A DNA stretch of 64,000 nucleotides from Cliona cf. orientalis (taxonomy: Eukaryota > Porifera > Demospongiae > Clionaida > Clionaidae): assembly GCA_963930775.1 (NCBI GenBank), contig OZ005691.1, positions 6,135,000-6,198,999 on the forward strand. Reading direction: 5' to 3'. Below the pieces are notes generated by a model. It saw only the letters and a program-made list of their open reading frames with translations. It searched no databases and was not told the origin of the DNA. The position numbers were made by a program, and so were the translations under genes. Of this stretch, positions 1 to 11,579 are shown piece by piece; the stretch's first letter is position 1, and every line of letters starts with the position of its first letter.

Positions 1-134
1 CTTACTTAGCTATACGCCTTAGTCTTCGGTGCCTGAAATGACAGCGGCCATCGCCAAAACCTAAAGCAGTCCCTTGTTAGCTTTGCCGCTCGAGCTACTA
101 AAGCTCCAGGCTTCTTGAATATACGATAAATACC

Positions 135-281
135 TTATTGCCATAGTAGAACTACAATACCTCGGAAATACCACTCGTTCATTGCCTTTTGCATTGTTAC
201 TCGTGCCGAGTCGCACTCGTAACAATACGCGGCAATGAACTCGTGATATTTCCCGGTATCGTCGTTCTACTATGGCAATAA
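135..281. mobile_element. Palindromic MITE (ATTGCCATAGTAGAAC ends)
   Basis: The two ends are inverted copies (ATTGCCATAGTAGAAC at the left, GTTCTACTATGGCAAT at the right), and the pairing continues inward through CGGAAATA and CATTGCC blocks, so the whole 147 bp folds on itself. There is no coding capacity. I read it as a non-autonomous DNA transposon. Its ends differ from the TACCGTA group found elsewhere in the window. Confidence 0.7.
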
Positions 282-299
282 GTATATATTATTATAGCT

Positions 300-674
300 A
301 TATGGAAGAAATTACAAATTTTGCATGATTCGTAACTCTGTTTTCTCAATTTGGATTGATTTGAATAAAGCAATACTATGCATAATATTATGAATAGTTA
401 TAATGCATTCACTGCACATTGAGCATCTCATTAAAATATCAGGATAGTTGAATGCTGTTTCAGTCCTCATTCCACAACTGAAACTTAAGGCTTTGGTACA
501 TGTCATCATGTCGCATAGTATGCTGCATCACTATACTCTGTTTCCGTGTACTTACTACAATGATAACATTAGGAAATTGAACCAGATATGATAAAGCGAA
601 TGTAAACGTTATTGCAGCTACTCATTTTCTTGTCAGTACATAAGTAAGAGCTACTGTTTACCTTTATCTACATA
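300..674 (+). repeat. Duplicated 5' flank of the membrane-protein gene
   Basis: This stretch is nearly identical to 8988-9334, which lies just upstream of the second gene copy. A third, diverged copy of its central part is at about 23190-23345 without a gene behind it. The conserved part runs up to the ATG at 675, so it probably includes the promoter and 5' UTR. No individual promoter element is called. Confidence 0.7.
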
Positions 675-2255
675 ATGGCTATTTTGTATGAATTCTTTGT
701 AGCTATAGTATTGACTTCGTCTCACCAGTTAGTAGGCCAGGAGATATTTTACACTGATCATAATAAAATACCTGCTACAACCTGGTTAGACAAGGATATC
801 AACTTGACAGTTGGTGATATCTGTCAACATCTTAGAGATTTTTTCTGCATTCTGAGCGATAGTGTATACATACGCGAAGGAAATTGCCTAACAAGCCAAG
901 ATGGCACCATTGCAGATGTTGGTTTATGCCCATACTTTCCAAATGAGTTGTCTCAGTTGAGGCTTTCTGATTACTATTCTCTTCCATCAAACCATACTCT
1001 GATGGAGCACTCAAACCTGACTTGTGGACCATACAATAGGGAAGGTCTGCTGTGCAGTAAGTGTAAGCCTGGGTATGGCCCTGCTGTGTACTCCTTCAGT
1101 CTGATGTGTGCAGAGTGCAATGATAACGGTGTAGGATGGGCACTTTACTTGTTTCTGGTTCTCTTTCCAATCACTGTATTTTACATCATTGTCATCATAT
1201 TCAACATCCGTGCCACAGCTCCTCCTTTCACTGCATTTGTGATGATGTGTCAGATATACTGCACAATTGAGCTGATACACGTGCCACTGCAAATGAAATT
1301 GAAACATATGCAATCTCTTTCATTACTGATTCATATTGATCGAGTACTGACCGGGATATGGAATCTGGATTTCTTTCGCTATTTACTTCCGCCATTCTGT
1401 GTGAGTAGTCATCTCAGTAACATACAGGCTCTGAATCTTGAGTATATTCTCATAATATATCCGTTCTTGTTGATTATATTTACTTCTCTGTGCATTGAGC
1501 TTCATGCTAGAAACTTTAGGCCAATAGTGCTACTGTGGAAACCATTTCACAGGGTGGTTATTCGCCTGAGAAGATCTTGGGATCCAAGAGCTTCCATCAT
1601 CAACGCATTTTCAACATTTTTATTACTTATCTTATCAAAGAGCATTATGATTACAAGTAATAGTATCATGAGCACTTACTTAATGCCTATGAATCCTCTA
1701 CGTGACGAAATACAATACAACTCATTCTTATATGCAGATCCAATAATTCGTATGTATTCCAAGCAACATCTTCCCTACTTTCTATGCTCGATTTTACTCC
1801 TAACATTACTTTTTGCTCTCCCTACACTACTGCTTTGTCTCTATCCTACAAAAATCTTTCGGAGATATTTTATACTTGATTATATACAATTCGGCTCTGT
1901 AGCTGTGTCACTGTTCTATTCTCTAGCTCGTCCCTGTAAGAAAAAGTATGCCAATATTATCCAAAGTCTTTTGTATGCTCTGACTGCTTTCGTGATATTT
2001 ATGATTACTTCAGCATGCTCTCATAAGCATACTGCGGTATTTCTCCATTTCTTGCTTGTGTTCTTGTGTTTGCTAACTCCTCATATTGTTTTGTCCATCT
2101 ATGTGATTTACAAGGTCTTCAAAAGGATTAGACTAGATTCCTATCTCTTACAGAAGTTGCCATGCCAACTTGGTTCATGTTTGTATCAACATCAATATCC
2201 TAATGAACAGTCTCCACTGTTAACTGTAAATAGTGCTGAAGGAGATAGCAATTAA
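675..2255 (+). CDS. Multi-pass membrane protein, sponge-type family (copy 1, internally deleted)
   Basis: Intronless ORF of 526 codons starting at an ATG. It has a signal-like hydrophobic N-terminus and an ectodomain with several cysteines. A Cys-rich block follows (CGPYNREGLLCSKCKPGYGP, then SFSLMCAEC; about residues 115-150). After that come about eight hydrophobic segments, the first being the ALYLFLVLFPITVFYIIVII stretch. The Cys block resembles the GCC2/GCC3 ephrin-receptor-like repeat. I recognise the family as expanded in demosponges, but I know of no function. Compared with the copy at 9335, this one lacks 59 residues at about residue 395, including the FQGHYKDGTNGTRDYRA motif and one hydrophobic segment. 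The deletion keeps frame (junction near 1861). It may be a functional variant or an early pseudogene. Confidence 0.85.
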   Translation: MAILYEFFVAIVLTSSHQLVGQEIFYTDHNKIPATTWLDKDINLTVGDICQHLRDFFCILSDSVYIREGNCLTSQDGTIADVGLCPYFPNELSQLRLSDYYSLPSNHTLMEHSNLTCGPYNREGLLCSKCKPGYGPAVYSFSLMCAECNDNGVGWALYLFLVLFPITVFYIIVIIFNIRATAPPFTAFVMMCQIYCTIELIHVPLQMKLKHMQSLSLLIHIDRVLTGIWNLDFFRYLLPPFCVSSHLSNIQALNLEYILIIYPFLLIIFTSLCIELHARNFRPIVLLWKPFHRVVIRLRRSWDPRASIINAFSTFLLLILSKSIMITSNSIMSTYLMPMNPLRDEIQYNSFLYADPIIRMYSKQHLPYFLCSILLLTLLFALPTLLLCLYPTKIFRRYFILDYIQFGSVAVSLFYSLARPCKKKYANIIQSLLYALTAFVIFMITSACSHKHTAVFLHFLLVFLCLLTPHIVLSIYVIYKVFKRIRLDSYLLQKLPCQLGSCLYQHQYPNEQSPLLTVNSAEGDSN

Positions 2256-3185
2256 TAGTGGCAAAGTTGCAGTATAGGAATACTTTAGTAATTACAACAC
2301 TGGTAACTTTACATGCAGTAGTAACTATGTGTGTATTAGTAATATTGAACACAATATTATTATTTTGCTGATGATATACTAACCGTGACTCTTGGCACTG
2401 CTTAATCACTAATGCTATCAATTTATAGGAGGTATCAAAATTATCAATACACAATTAGCTTCCCTATGGTTTATTGTGGCCCAAATAGTTATATCGGACA
2501 TATTTGCTGGATGGTGTGCAGACATATACCCTTTAGAATGTTCAAAGGTGATGACCATGCACATTGGACGTGGATGTCAACTCACACTGTACCTAGCTAG
2601 CAGGCATTTATCAACAGCTTGGAGAGTTTCTGTGAGCAAATTTAGCAATTCTGTGGTTTTCGGTTGTGTCTGTACTTTCCCATGCAGTGAGTTATTGTGA
2701 CTCAGATTCCCTTCACAAGTTGAAATGGAGCAACTAGACCTGGTCACTCATAATTCTGTTCAATATTTGTATACATACAAACATAAAGTGAAATTTTTTG
2801 ATTCCTTTTTGAACATAGGCATAGTTAGCTTTCCAATCCCTGAATTGTAACTGCCTTAAATCAAGCTATAGACACCACGTTTCAGGACAATGGGGACAGG
2901 TTATATGATGTGTCCTTACAATAATCAAGTCCGAAAGGAAAGTGGCCTAAAATGTCCTTTTATCTTCCTTGCTACACAATGATAGCTAATTTTACGGTAG
3001 TCATTTTGTGTATTGTGTGCATGCATGTGTGTGTGTCAGTCTGTCTGTCTATTACCAAGCTCCTTATGGTGTTCTAACAGATTTGTGTGGATTTCTCCGA
3101 GAATGATTTGTTCACAGTACTGTGGTCATTAAATTTTACTGATATTAAGTTTCCCTGAGCTAGCGATAGCATGATTTTACATACT
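2256..3185. other. Intergenic, no gene seen
   Basis: No supported coding region. The stretch at about 2770-2970 (CACCACGTTTCAGGACAATG, then GGGGACAGG) recurs inverted at about 15120-15320, so it is an interspersed repeat. Short ORFs at 2412-2700 show no domain or codon pattern. Confidence 0.5.
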
Positions 3186-3396
3186 GCATGTATAGCAGGA
3201 AATTTTCGAGGGAGAAAACTTTCGCAGATCGGTAGGAAAGGAGCATTTCGCGGAGAAAACTTTCGTGGAATGTTAAAACTGGTCGCATAATGGGTGTGGC
3301 ATGCCTAGAATTTCGTGGAGAAAACTTTCGCGGATGACTGAAAAATCGCGAAATTCGTGAAAGTTTTCTCCCTCGAAAGTTGCCCGCTATACGGTA
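3186..3396. mobile_element. Palindromic MITE, TACCGTA group (type 1)
   Basis: A 211-bp foldback. The left end is decayed (TATAGCAGGAAATTTTCGAG); the right end is intact (CCCGCTATACGGTA). Internal AAAACTTTCGCGGA blocks are repeated in both orientations. It is nearly identical to the element at 60223-60433, so both are recent copies of one family. It sits where the last exon of the left astacin copy would be expected. Confidence 0.8.
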
Positions 3397-4141
3397 ATAT
3401 GTAGAAGGTTACGTGTCACACATTATAATATAATATTATACGTTAAGTATGTAATTATGTGCATGCGCTTTAGGCATAGTTGCAAAAATTATTGACACTG
3501 GTTACTGCTACTGCCTTCATGGGTTTAGCCTAATAGGTGTTTTGCTTGTTTGTTTTATTGTAGTAAATTAATTGTAGGTGGATTAAGTAATTCCATTGTC
3601 CCAGTGCCTTAGTGATACCTAATTTGTGTTTATTTCAGTAGCTTTTAATATGATCGAAGCTTATGTAGCTAAGCCTTTTGGTGCCATAGATCAACTGATG
3701 AGGTGGTAGGTCAATTGTACTGCAGTGACAAGGCTCAATTTAGAGGAACTTTTGTGCATTAGGATATTAATTTAAAAGGCATTGTGTCATGCTATAGGTG
3801 CTGATTGTCTGCTAATTGCAGTAATTAACACTCAGTGACTGGGCGTGGCGGATGGCTGTGTGTTCAACTTTCTTAATATTGTGTAGACCCTCGATCCTAT
3901 ACTTAAGTATCATTACTCTTACTTTTGTTCTTGACCTATAATCTACTATGCATTAATATGTAACTGTCTTTAATTATAACTGACAGCTGTAGCTACCATG
4001 ATTAGTCAGCAAACTGGTAGTAGCTGATAATATCAGCTACTACCCAGTTATTATAATACAGTTACTGTAGTCTTGTGCTTCACCTCAGTGCACATTCAAT
4101 TTGTGTACCTGACAAACTTATGTAGTTTTTAATTAATGTAC

Positions 4142-5582
4142 CTTGCTCAATATTTGCTTCATTAATATGGACGTAAAAATCCCTATCTGGACGACTTTGT
4201 TCATGAACTCGACCCAAGGCATGGAGAATTTCATGTTGCACAATACCTTAATAATTATTTATACTCACATCCAGTTCCAATATTGATTTAAATTTATTTG
4301 TTTATTGCCAATCATTCCAATATTAATTTTGGTAAACACCTGTAAAAGTATGATACACATTATACTTATAGCCAGAAGATTTAAAATTTGGTAGTGTTGG
4401 TGGCCTTTACAACCACTAAATATTTTTTACAATAATTAGCACTGCTGTACTGAATTTGCAACTAAATGTCTGCACTTTTGCAATGTACCCTGTACATTTG
4501 TATTACCAGAAAAATTCACTTACTGCTAATGATCATCACCATGCTATAATACACATTTGCTATACTGTGTTGTAATATGATGTATTACAATATTGCAAAA
4601 TTACTCCGGCAAAGGTTCAAAAGACACATAATTTGGGTATATCCCTCGATTTATTGAAGTTCTTTGCACAAAACGAATACAGCTTTTGGATTCAAGTCTT
4701 CAATTGTACGATTTATTGCATCTGTAGCCTTTGCATCTATAGGATAAAAAAGTATAGCCACTCTAACCATTGCACAATTCCATAAGCAAAATGTCATCTG
4801 TAGTGTAGTAATATCACTGCTGGTGCCATCTAAGATTCACCTTGGTATACAACTCACTCAGTGTAGAATGAAGCTCATAAGGCACTTTATATAGCATCTG
4901 GCCATTGGATTGCATATTCGAAAAATCCTTGCATCAAGCTTTGTTTACTATTGGGAATGAGGAATTTCTTTTGCTCAGGAGTCAGAACTATGTCTCCAAA
5001 CACATTTGGTCTATTTGCAACACCATTTCCTGTGAAAGAAATTGAGTCTTTCTCAGTGAGCTAATTCATTTGACAGTTGTGCATAGCTCAACTCACTTTC
5101 ATTGATCATTTCTTCATCAATATACAATCATGCTATAGGCACAATAATTAGCTTAATAATTATTATCATTAAGAATCAGTTGTGTGAGCAAGGTTATGGC
5201 TACATGTTTACCTTGCATTACCACTTGCTCATCTTTCATTAATTCATTGACAAATTTTTCAACTGTAAATTTAAAATTTTGTTATATGGCATGTTTTGCA
5301 GATAATAGTATAGTAGCCATAATAGAGTTTACCTGAGAGATCCCAATCCATCATTGATGCAGATTTAATCTTATTTTTGGCTAGTTCTTTTATGAGTCCA
5401 GTCATAAAGTCTGGATATACATCAAACAATGTCATAACAAGATTGTGGAAATCAGTGAACAGCTATATAGCTAGTGGCGAAGCTGATATACCTGATGCAT
5501 CAGACAGCAATGGTCTTGCATTTATCATCCAAAGCTGAGTACTTGTGAAGATAATGCAAATCAAGATAGCCACATTCATCAT
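4142..5582 (-). pseudogene. Astacin-type metalloprotease pseudogene
   Basis: The exon order matches the intact gene at 17172-19242. A signal-peptide exon starts at the ATG at 5582 (MMNVAILICIIFTST) and ends at a GTATAT donor. A propeptide exon reads FMTGLIKELAKNKI (about 5335-5410). The next exon reads ANRPNVFGDIVLTPEQKKFL (about 4890-5035). The zinc-site exon still encodes [19 protein letters not shown] (about 4142-4260). Damage is clear: ATATAAA replaces the codon after WPDA and gives a stop, the CW(S/T)Y segment before the zinc site is scrambled with TAA stops, and no Met-turn exon (SxMHY) lies downstream, where a MITE sits at 3186-3396. A non-functional relic is the simplest reading. Confidence 0.75.
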
Positions 5583-5923
5583 TCTCTGAGATTATTCACA
5601 CAGGCTATCATCACTATGCTATAGGCTGCAGCGAATCATAATTTTCTCTTATAGTCAATCAGATAGGCAAACAATACCTGCATGCATGGTAGTTGTCACA
5701 TGAAGTTGCCCCAATATATGACACTCATAGCAGTGCAGTATTAGCTACCTGAAGGCTATAATTACTGATCTAGTTACACCCAATACTTTCACTTTCTATA
5801 GACACACTTTATATACAAGCTCACTATAGCTACTGTACACCTACTTTTTTACGACTATAGAAAGGTGGAGTAGCTATTATAATAATATATTCATCCAAAA
5901 GAGATATTAATTTTGGGGGCCGG

Positions 5924-5935
5924 GGGGGGGGGGGG
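5924..5935. repeat. Poly-G tract
   Basis: Short run of G in a G-rich context (GGGGGCCGGGGGG...), within the duplicated block. Confidence 0.7.
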
Positions 5936-6677
5936 AGAAGAGTAGCTAGACATGATAGTTTCACTCATCATGTCCTCCCTCCCCACCCAAATAATATCAT
6001 GTGCTTTTGGGTGTCACCAATGTATTTAATTTAGCTACATGGTTTTATCTATAGTGCTCCTATATTTTTGAGTAGCTAACTAGCTTGTCTTGGGTGATTA
6101 TTGGTCACCACCAAAATACACACTTCCCCTTCCCACCTACTAATATGGGTAGGTAGCTGCACTATGACAACATAATTTTGAGCGTACCCCTGGTAATAGG
6201 TGTGTGTAAGCATTCATTTTGAGAACTAGAGCTCTATAAAGCACATAGCTATATACCCTGCGCACACATTGTGCAACATGTACAGAGATGACAATGCTGC
6301 AGTTCTTGAAACTTTGTGTGCATGGTTATGACTTTAGGGAAAATGAGGCATAGCTATAGCTCTAGCTAGGGGTCTTCCATGATATCAGCCAAGATATTAT
6401 ACTAAAACCATGCTAGCCATCCTCTCTTTGCATGGCCCAGACCTAGGAAGATATGTAGTGACTGCTATTCACTGATATCTACATTTGATTATTATATTGC
6501 ACTATGATTAAATTTTGTCCCATGGGGCTTCACATTTCTGTCAGTGATAAACTCATCAAGTTGCTACCACATACGTGGATATCAGCTAGGTACATTTAAA
6601 GCCTACTGCGTGGATGGATCAAAGTGTTGTGCACTTCCCCTATATGCTATAAAGCTGACCAAGGCGAGGGCAACAGT

Positions 6678-7143
6678 ATCCGTATAGCGGGAAATTTTCG
6701 TATGGTGCTAATTATCGTATATTTCGTATGCTCCATCCCTTATACGAAAATAAAAACTGCGAAAATTTGAACGTACAATTTTTTTTCCTTTCGTGTATGA
6801 CCTTTGATATGCCTACCACGGCCACACGCAGTCGCTAGCGGCAGGTGTTAAATGCAAGGCTAGCTCACTGAATGATGTCTCTTTATCGGTTCTTTGCCAA
6901 GGTGTCGAAACGGAGTGACCTTTCTGATCCCAATGGACCGCTATCGGCATCAATTACGATCAAGGAAGCCAGTGATGCTAGCGTTACCGTATACCACACG
7001 TAAAAGCGAGCGCTACCAGCTGTGCATGCGCGCTAATCTCTCGCAGCAAGCATATGAAATTAAAAAATACGAAAATTTATTCTAAGGGTGTTTTTGTCAA
7101 TCATATGAAAATTAGCACCAATGATAATTTCCCGCTATACGGT
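6678..7143. mobile_element. Palindromic MITE, TACCGTA group (type 2)
   Basis: Ends CCGTATAGCGGGAAATTTTCG and its inverse CCCGCTATACGG. The 466-bp interior matches the element at 53023-53464 in inverted orientation, including the CATGCGCGCTAATCTC part. The small ORF inside (6894-7085) is a by-product of the repeat, not a gene. Confidence 0.8.
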
Positions 7144-7914
7144 GCTCATATCACTCAGGATGTGGTTAGGGCAATATGAGTAACGCCCAGCCGCTCTTGT
7201 GCCAGCCAAGAGCTTTGCCATAGAATCTATGTCCAAAGCAATATCTATATGTATATTAGATAGGTGTTATGGATGTTTTTGGCTGTATTGATTAGCGATT
7301 TCATCACTAGGTTTGTAACTAGAAGGACTCACATTGTAGCTAGCTACTGCCTATTATTAAATCTCAGGGAAGAATCAACAGTGTCAATAATATTAATTTT
7401 AGATGTAGAGAATTGATAGTCTCAGTCTTTTGATTGAGGCAGAGATCTGCACTGATTTTTCTAAAAGCATGCTTTTGACTTGTTACCACACAATGGTACA
7501 CTAAAGCCTATTCATTTTAATTAATATTTATGGTCATTCACTTAATATCAAAAATTTTCAGTATTCTACTGCTCAGATTCCATTAGTTTTTATCAATTTG
7601 AATATTCACTGCACCATCCGCATACCGTTATCTAAGAGTACAACTGACTGAAACTGCAACGAGAGAACTGGAAAAGTTGTTGATTGTTGTTAGATACATC
7701 AAAAGAATGTCAAGTAGTCAGATTAGTGCTGCGTTACAAATCTATCTTCATGTCAAACGTACATCAATCTTTTTATCTCCGACAAAGAGACACCCACAGA
7801 AACCATTGACAGATTGAAAGTTATGTGCACATGCATTATACAATCACAGAAGCTCTATATAATATTATTACTACCCTTGTTTCCACAAAGACATCTATTG
7901 TTTATGGCTAACCA

Positions 7915-8124
7915 ACCAGGGTTCTCAGGTGCTGATCCAGAAATTTTGCATGGAAGGTGGCTGATGGGGTTGCTACCAATAGTAAACTATACTGGTGCAA
8001 GGGGGTGGCTGGTTAATAATGGTTGATGTCTCCTATACTACATTGCATAAAAAAAACTAGTGAAGGGGGGCGAGGTGGCTAGCCACCCTATCCACTCCCC
8101 CAGGATCAGCCCCTGGTTCTATCT

Positions 8125-8125
<1 letters not shown>
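7915..8125. repeat. Small foldback next to the poly-G tract
   Basis: CCAGGGTTCTCAGGTGCTGATCC at the left pairs imperfectly with GGATCAGCCCCTGGTTCT at the right (about 8102-8120). It resembles a short non-autonomous element inserted in the inverted duplication. Confidence 0.45.

Positions 8126-8155
<30 letters not shown>
8125..8155. repeat. 31-base poly-G tract
   Basis: An uninterrupted run of 31 G. It is followed by AACTCCCCC and then a purine-rich AAGAGGAAAAGAGAGAGG stretch. The length may be uncertain because homopolymers are hard to sequence. Confidence 0.9.
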
Positions 8156-8156
<1 letters not shown>

Positions 8157-8987
8157 ACTCCCCCTAAAGTATCCAGCTTCTCCCCCAAGAAAAAGAGTAG
8201 CAAGAGGAAAAGAGAGAGGGAGAGAGAGGAAGGAAGTGGGGAACGTATACTATTTGGGTGCCATGATAGCTAATACATGTAATATAGCATTCCTCTAACT
8301 TAATATCAATGAGTATACTATGTTACACCTACAACCCACAAATACCCATTTATGGTTTGGAGGAGGGGATTGTGCGTGAAAGTGCCATGCCCCCTTCCAC
8401 CCCAACCAAAATTTCTAGATAGAACCCTGCCAACTGCCAGAATGTTCCTTACATTAAATATTCCACTACGTATACACACAGCTATTTAATCCAGTGAGAA
8501 CCTCTGAGGTTTGTCCTTTATTTATTATGATGGAATTATCACTCAAAAAGCACTCACAGTACAATTCTCATTCTGTTCATGCCAATAACCTTTTGCACAT
8601 ACCCAATTTGAATCATATCATTACTCTTTTGTACCCCGTACCATTTCAATTTGGAATACAACTGCCTTATTTGTTAAGTATCTCCTTGTGCTGTTTTAAA
8701 CGTCATAGCTAATAATGTATTTAACACTAAAATTTAATGTTGTGCATAGTATCACTGAATTATTGTATCATTAATTAGGGTCCACACCTATCTGCTAATG
8801 CTAACTGTCTGCCCAAAATCTATTGCATAAACTTGTATAGAGAAAAAAGATTGTCCACATCGATCGCATACACTTCAAGTATAATATAGCTACAGTGTAG
8901 TCCACATAAATCAAATATATAGAAATCTATGAAAAATATTCATCCTGAGTTGTAATTATAATGTATGATTAAAGTGTAATATTATGT

Positions 8988-9334
8988 ATGCAAGAAATTA
9001 CAAATTTTGCATGATTCGTAACTCTGTTTTCTCAATTTGGATTGATTTGAATAAAACAATACTATGCATAATATTATAATGCATTCAGTGCATCTGATTG
9101 ACACATCAGGATATAGTTGAATGCTGTTTCAGTCCTCATTCCACGACTGAAACTTACGGCTTTGGTACATGTCATCACATCAGTATGTTGCATCACTACA
9201 CTCTGTTTCTGTGTACTTACTACAATGAAATTGAACCAGATATAATAAAGCGAACGTGAACGTTATTGTAGCTACTCATTTTCTTGTCAATACTTAAGTA
9301 AGAACTACTATTTATCTTTATCTACGCCGTAGTA
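8988..9334 (+). repeat. Duplicated 5' flank of membrane-protein gene copy 2
   Basis: Nearly identical to 300-674 with small indels. It begins at GAAATTACAAATTTTGC and runs to the ATG at 9335, so the gene and its upstream control region were duplicated together. Confidence 0.7.
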
Positions 9335-11110
9335 ATGGCTATTTTGTATGAATTCTTTGTAGCTATAGTATTGACTTTGTCTTACCAGTTAGTAGGCCAG
9401 GAGATAATTTACACTGATCATAATAAAATACCTGCTACAACCTGGTTGGACAAGGATATCAACTTGACAGTTGGTGATATCTGTCAACATCTTGTAGATT
9501 TTTTATGCATTCTGAGTGACAGTGTATACATACGTCAAGGAAATTGCCTAACCAGCCAAGATGGCACCATTGCAGATGTTGGTTTATGCCCGTACTTTCC
9601 AAATGAGTATTATTGGTTGAGATATTCTGATTACTATTCTCTTCCATTCAACCATACTCTGATGGAGCACTCAAACCTGACTTGTGGACCATACAATAGG
9701 GAAGGTCTGCTGTGCAGTAAGTGTAAGCCTGGGTATGGCCCTGCTGTGTACTCCTTCAGTCTGATGTGTGCAGAGTGCAGTGATAACGGTGTAGGATGGG
9801 CACTTTACTTGTTTCTGGTTCTCTTTCCAATCACTGTATTTTACATCATTGTCATCATATTCAACATCCGTGCCACAGCTCCTCCTTTCACTGCATTTGT
9901 GATGATGTGTCAGGTATACTGCACAATTGAGCTGATACATGTGCCACTGCAAATGAAATTGAAACATATGCAATCTCTTTCATTGTTGATTCATGTTAAT
10001 CGAGTACTGACCGGGATATGGAATCTGGATTTCTTTCGCTATTTACTTCCGCCATTCTGTGTGAGTAGTCATCTCAGTAACATACAGGCTCTGAACCTTG
10101 AGTATATTCTCATAATATATCCGTTCTTGTTGATTATATTTACTTCTCTGTGCATTGAGCTTCATGCTAGAAACTTTAGGCCAATAGTGCTACTGTGGAA
10201 ACCATTTCACGGGGTGGTTATCCGCCTGAGAAGATCTTGGGATCCAAGAGCTTCCATCATCAACGCATTTTCAACATTTTTATTACTTATCTTATCAAAG
10301 AGCATTATGATTGCAAGTAATAGTATCATGAGCACTTACTTAATGCTTATGAATCCTGTACGTGACGAAACACAATGCAGCTCATTCTTATATGCAGATC
10401 CAGTAATTTGCATGTATTCCAAGCAACATCTTCCCTACTTTCTATGCTCGTTTTTACTCCTAACTATATTTTTTGCTCTCCCTACACTACTGCTTTGTCT
10501 CTATCCTACAAAAATCTTTCGAAAGCTACTCTCCAGCTGTGTCTCAGTACGTTGGCAACAAGCCATAGGCACATTCATTGATACATTTCAAGGCCACTAT
10601 AAGGATGGAACTAATGGAACTCGAGACTACAGAGCAGCTTCAACTATTCACCTTCTTGTATTATTTCTAATAATCTGTGCTTGTGCTGGCCGCTATAGGA
10701 GATATTTTATACTTGATTATATACAATTTGGCTTTGTAGCTGTGTCACTGTTGTATTCTCTAGCTCGTCCCTGTAAGAAAAAGTATGCCAATATTATCCA
10801 AAGCCTTTTGTACGCTCTGACTGCTTTCGTGATATATATATTTATGATTACTTCAGCACACCCTCACAAGCATACTGTTGTATTTCATTTCTTGCTAGTG
10901 TTCTTATGTTTGCTAACTCCTCATATTATTTTGTCCATCTATGTGATTTATAAGGTCTTCAAAAGGATTGGACTAGATTCCTATCTCCTGCAGAAATTGT
11001 CATGCAAACTTAGCTCATGTGTGTACCCACATCAATATCCTAACGAACAGTCTCCACTATTAGCTGTAAATAATAAGGAAGACAGCAATAAAAGTTGTAA
11101 TCTTTACTAA
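9335..11110 (+). CDS. Multi-pass membrane protein, sponge-type family (copy 2, full length)
   Basis: Intronless 591-codon ORF from an ATG, very close to the gene at 675. It has a signal-like N-terminus (MAILYEFFVAIVLTLSYQLV) and a Cys-containing ectodomain. The CGPYNREGLLCSKCKPGYGP block and a CAEC motif follow at about residues 115-150, then roughly nine hydrophobic helices. A conserved motif absent from copy 1, FQGHYKDGTNGTRDYRA (about residue 420), sits between two helices, and ARPCKKKYANIIQ follows later. The tail has a YPNEQSPLL stretch that could act as a sorting signal (inference). The polytopic Cys-rich layout suggests a cell-surface receptor, channel or transporter. I cannot assign a function. 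Confidence 0.88.
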   Translation: MAILYEFFVAIVLTLSYQLVGQEIIYTDHNKIPATTWLDKDINLTVGDICQHLVDFLCILSDSVYIRQGNCLTSQDGTIADVGLCPYFPNEYYWLRYSDYYSLPFNHTLMEHSNLTCGPYNREGLLCSKCKPGYGPAVYSFSLMCAECSDNGVGWALYLFLVLFPITVFYIIVIIFNIRATAPPFTAFVMMCQVYCTIELIHVPLQMKLKHMQSLSLLIHVNRVLTGIWNLDFFRYLLPPFCVSSHLSNIQALNLEYILIIYPFLLIIFTSLCIELHARNFRPIVLLWKPFHGVVIRLRRSWDPRASIINAFSTFLLLILSKSIMIASNSIMSTYLMLMNPVRDETQCSSFLYADPVICMYSKQHLPYFLCSFLLLTIFFALPTLLLCLYPTKIFRKLLSSCVSVRWQQAIGTFIDTFQGHYKDGTNGTRDYRAASTIHLLVLFLIICACAGRYRRYFILDYIQFGFVAVSLLYSLARPCKKKYANIIQSLLYALTAFVIYIFMITSAHPHKHTVVFHFLLVFLCLLTPHIILSIYVIYKVFKRIGLDSYLLQKLSCKLSSCVYPHQYPNEQSPLLAVNNKEDSNKSCNLY

Positions 11111-11579
11111 GTATAAAACTAGTAATTATCATTATATATTTTTGTAACTATGTGTCTAATAATATTGAACTGATAATAATTTAATAAGTGTGTAGCTACT
11201 GTAACTATTATTATTATTGTCACCAGCAGTTGAATTAGTTGTCTTATGATACTATGATTTACATGTGCATTAATTATAATATGAAGTAGAGTATGGAGTG
11301 CGGCCAATATGTATACTGCATGAACCCCTAGCAAGGAATATAATACATCAGTGGGCTGATTAGAGGCTGTAGTGTCTTTTGATTGTTGGTATTGTTAATC
11401 TAACAGCACCAACAGTCAAAATAGTCACTAGCACTACCAATTCATATAAGATTCCAGCATTACTATTAATGTATTCTTATGGGAGATTTTGCCCATAACC
11501 TGGCATAGGAGCACAAAATATTTGTGTTGTGTTATACTGTAGATTCAGCCCCACCTTAAATCATTCCCCACATTGCTCA

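Larger units (their letters stand above)
3500..6600. repeat. Segmental duplication, left copy
   Basis: Much of this block matches 17500-20550 in the same orientation. Shared landmarks are the GTGGATTAAG...ATTCCATTG stretch (3580 / 17560), the astacin exons, the tail AGAAAGGTGGAGTAGCTAT (5860 / 19920), and the GATATCAGCCAAGAT stretch (6380 / 20350). Divergence is substantial, and each copy carries its own MITE insertions. Confidence 0.75.
7360..8520. repeat. Inverted duplication, left copy
   Basis: Segments match the reverse complement of about 21490-22115. Examples are the GAGGAAGAATCAA-type stretch with TCTTTTGATTGAGGC near 7370-7445, ACATCAAAAGAATGTCAAG near 7695, and CACAGAAACCATTGACAG near 7795-7820. 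The left copy is longer: about 7860-8480 is extra and holds a foldback around a poly-G tract. No gene is supported. Confidence 0.65.

Noticed and set aside
6894..7085. 63-codon ORF
   Set aside because: Lies within a palindromic MITE whose inverted copy at 53023-53464 does not keep the frame.
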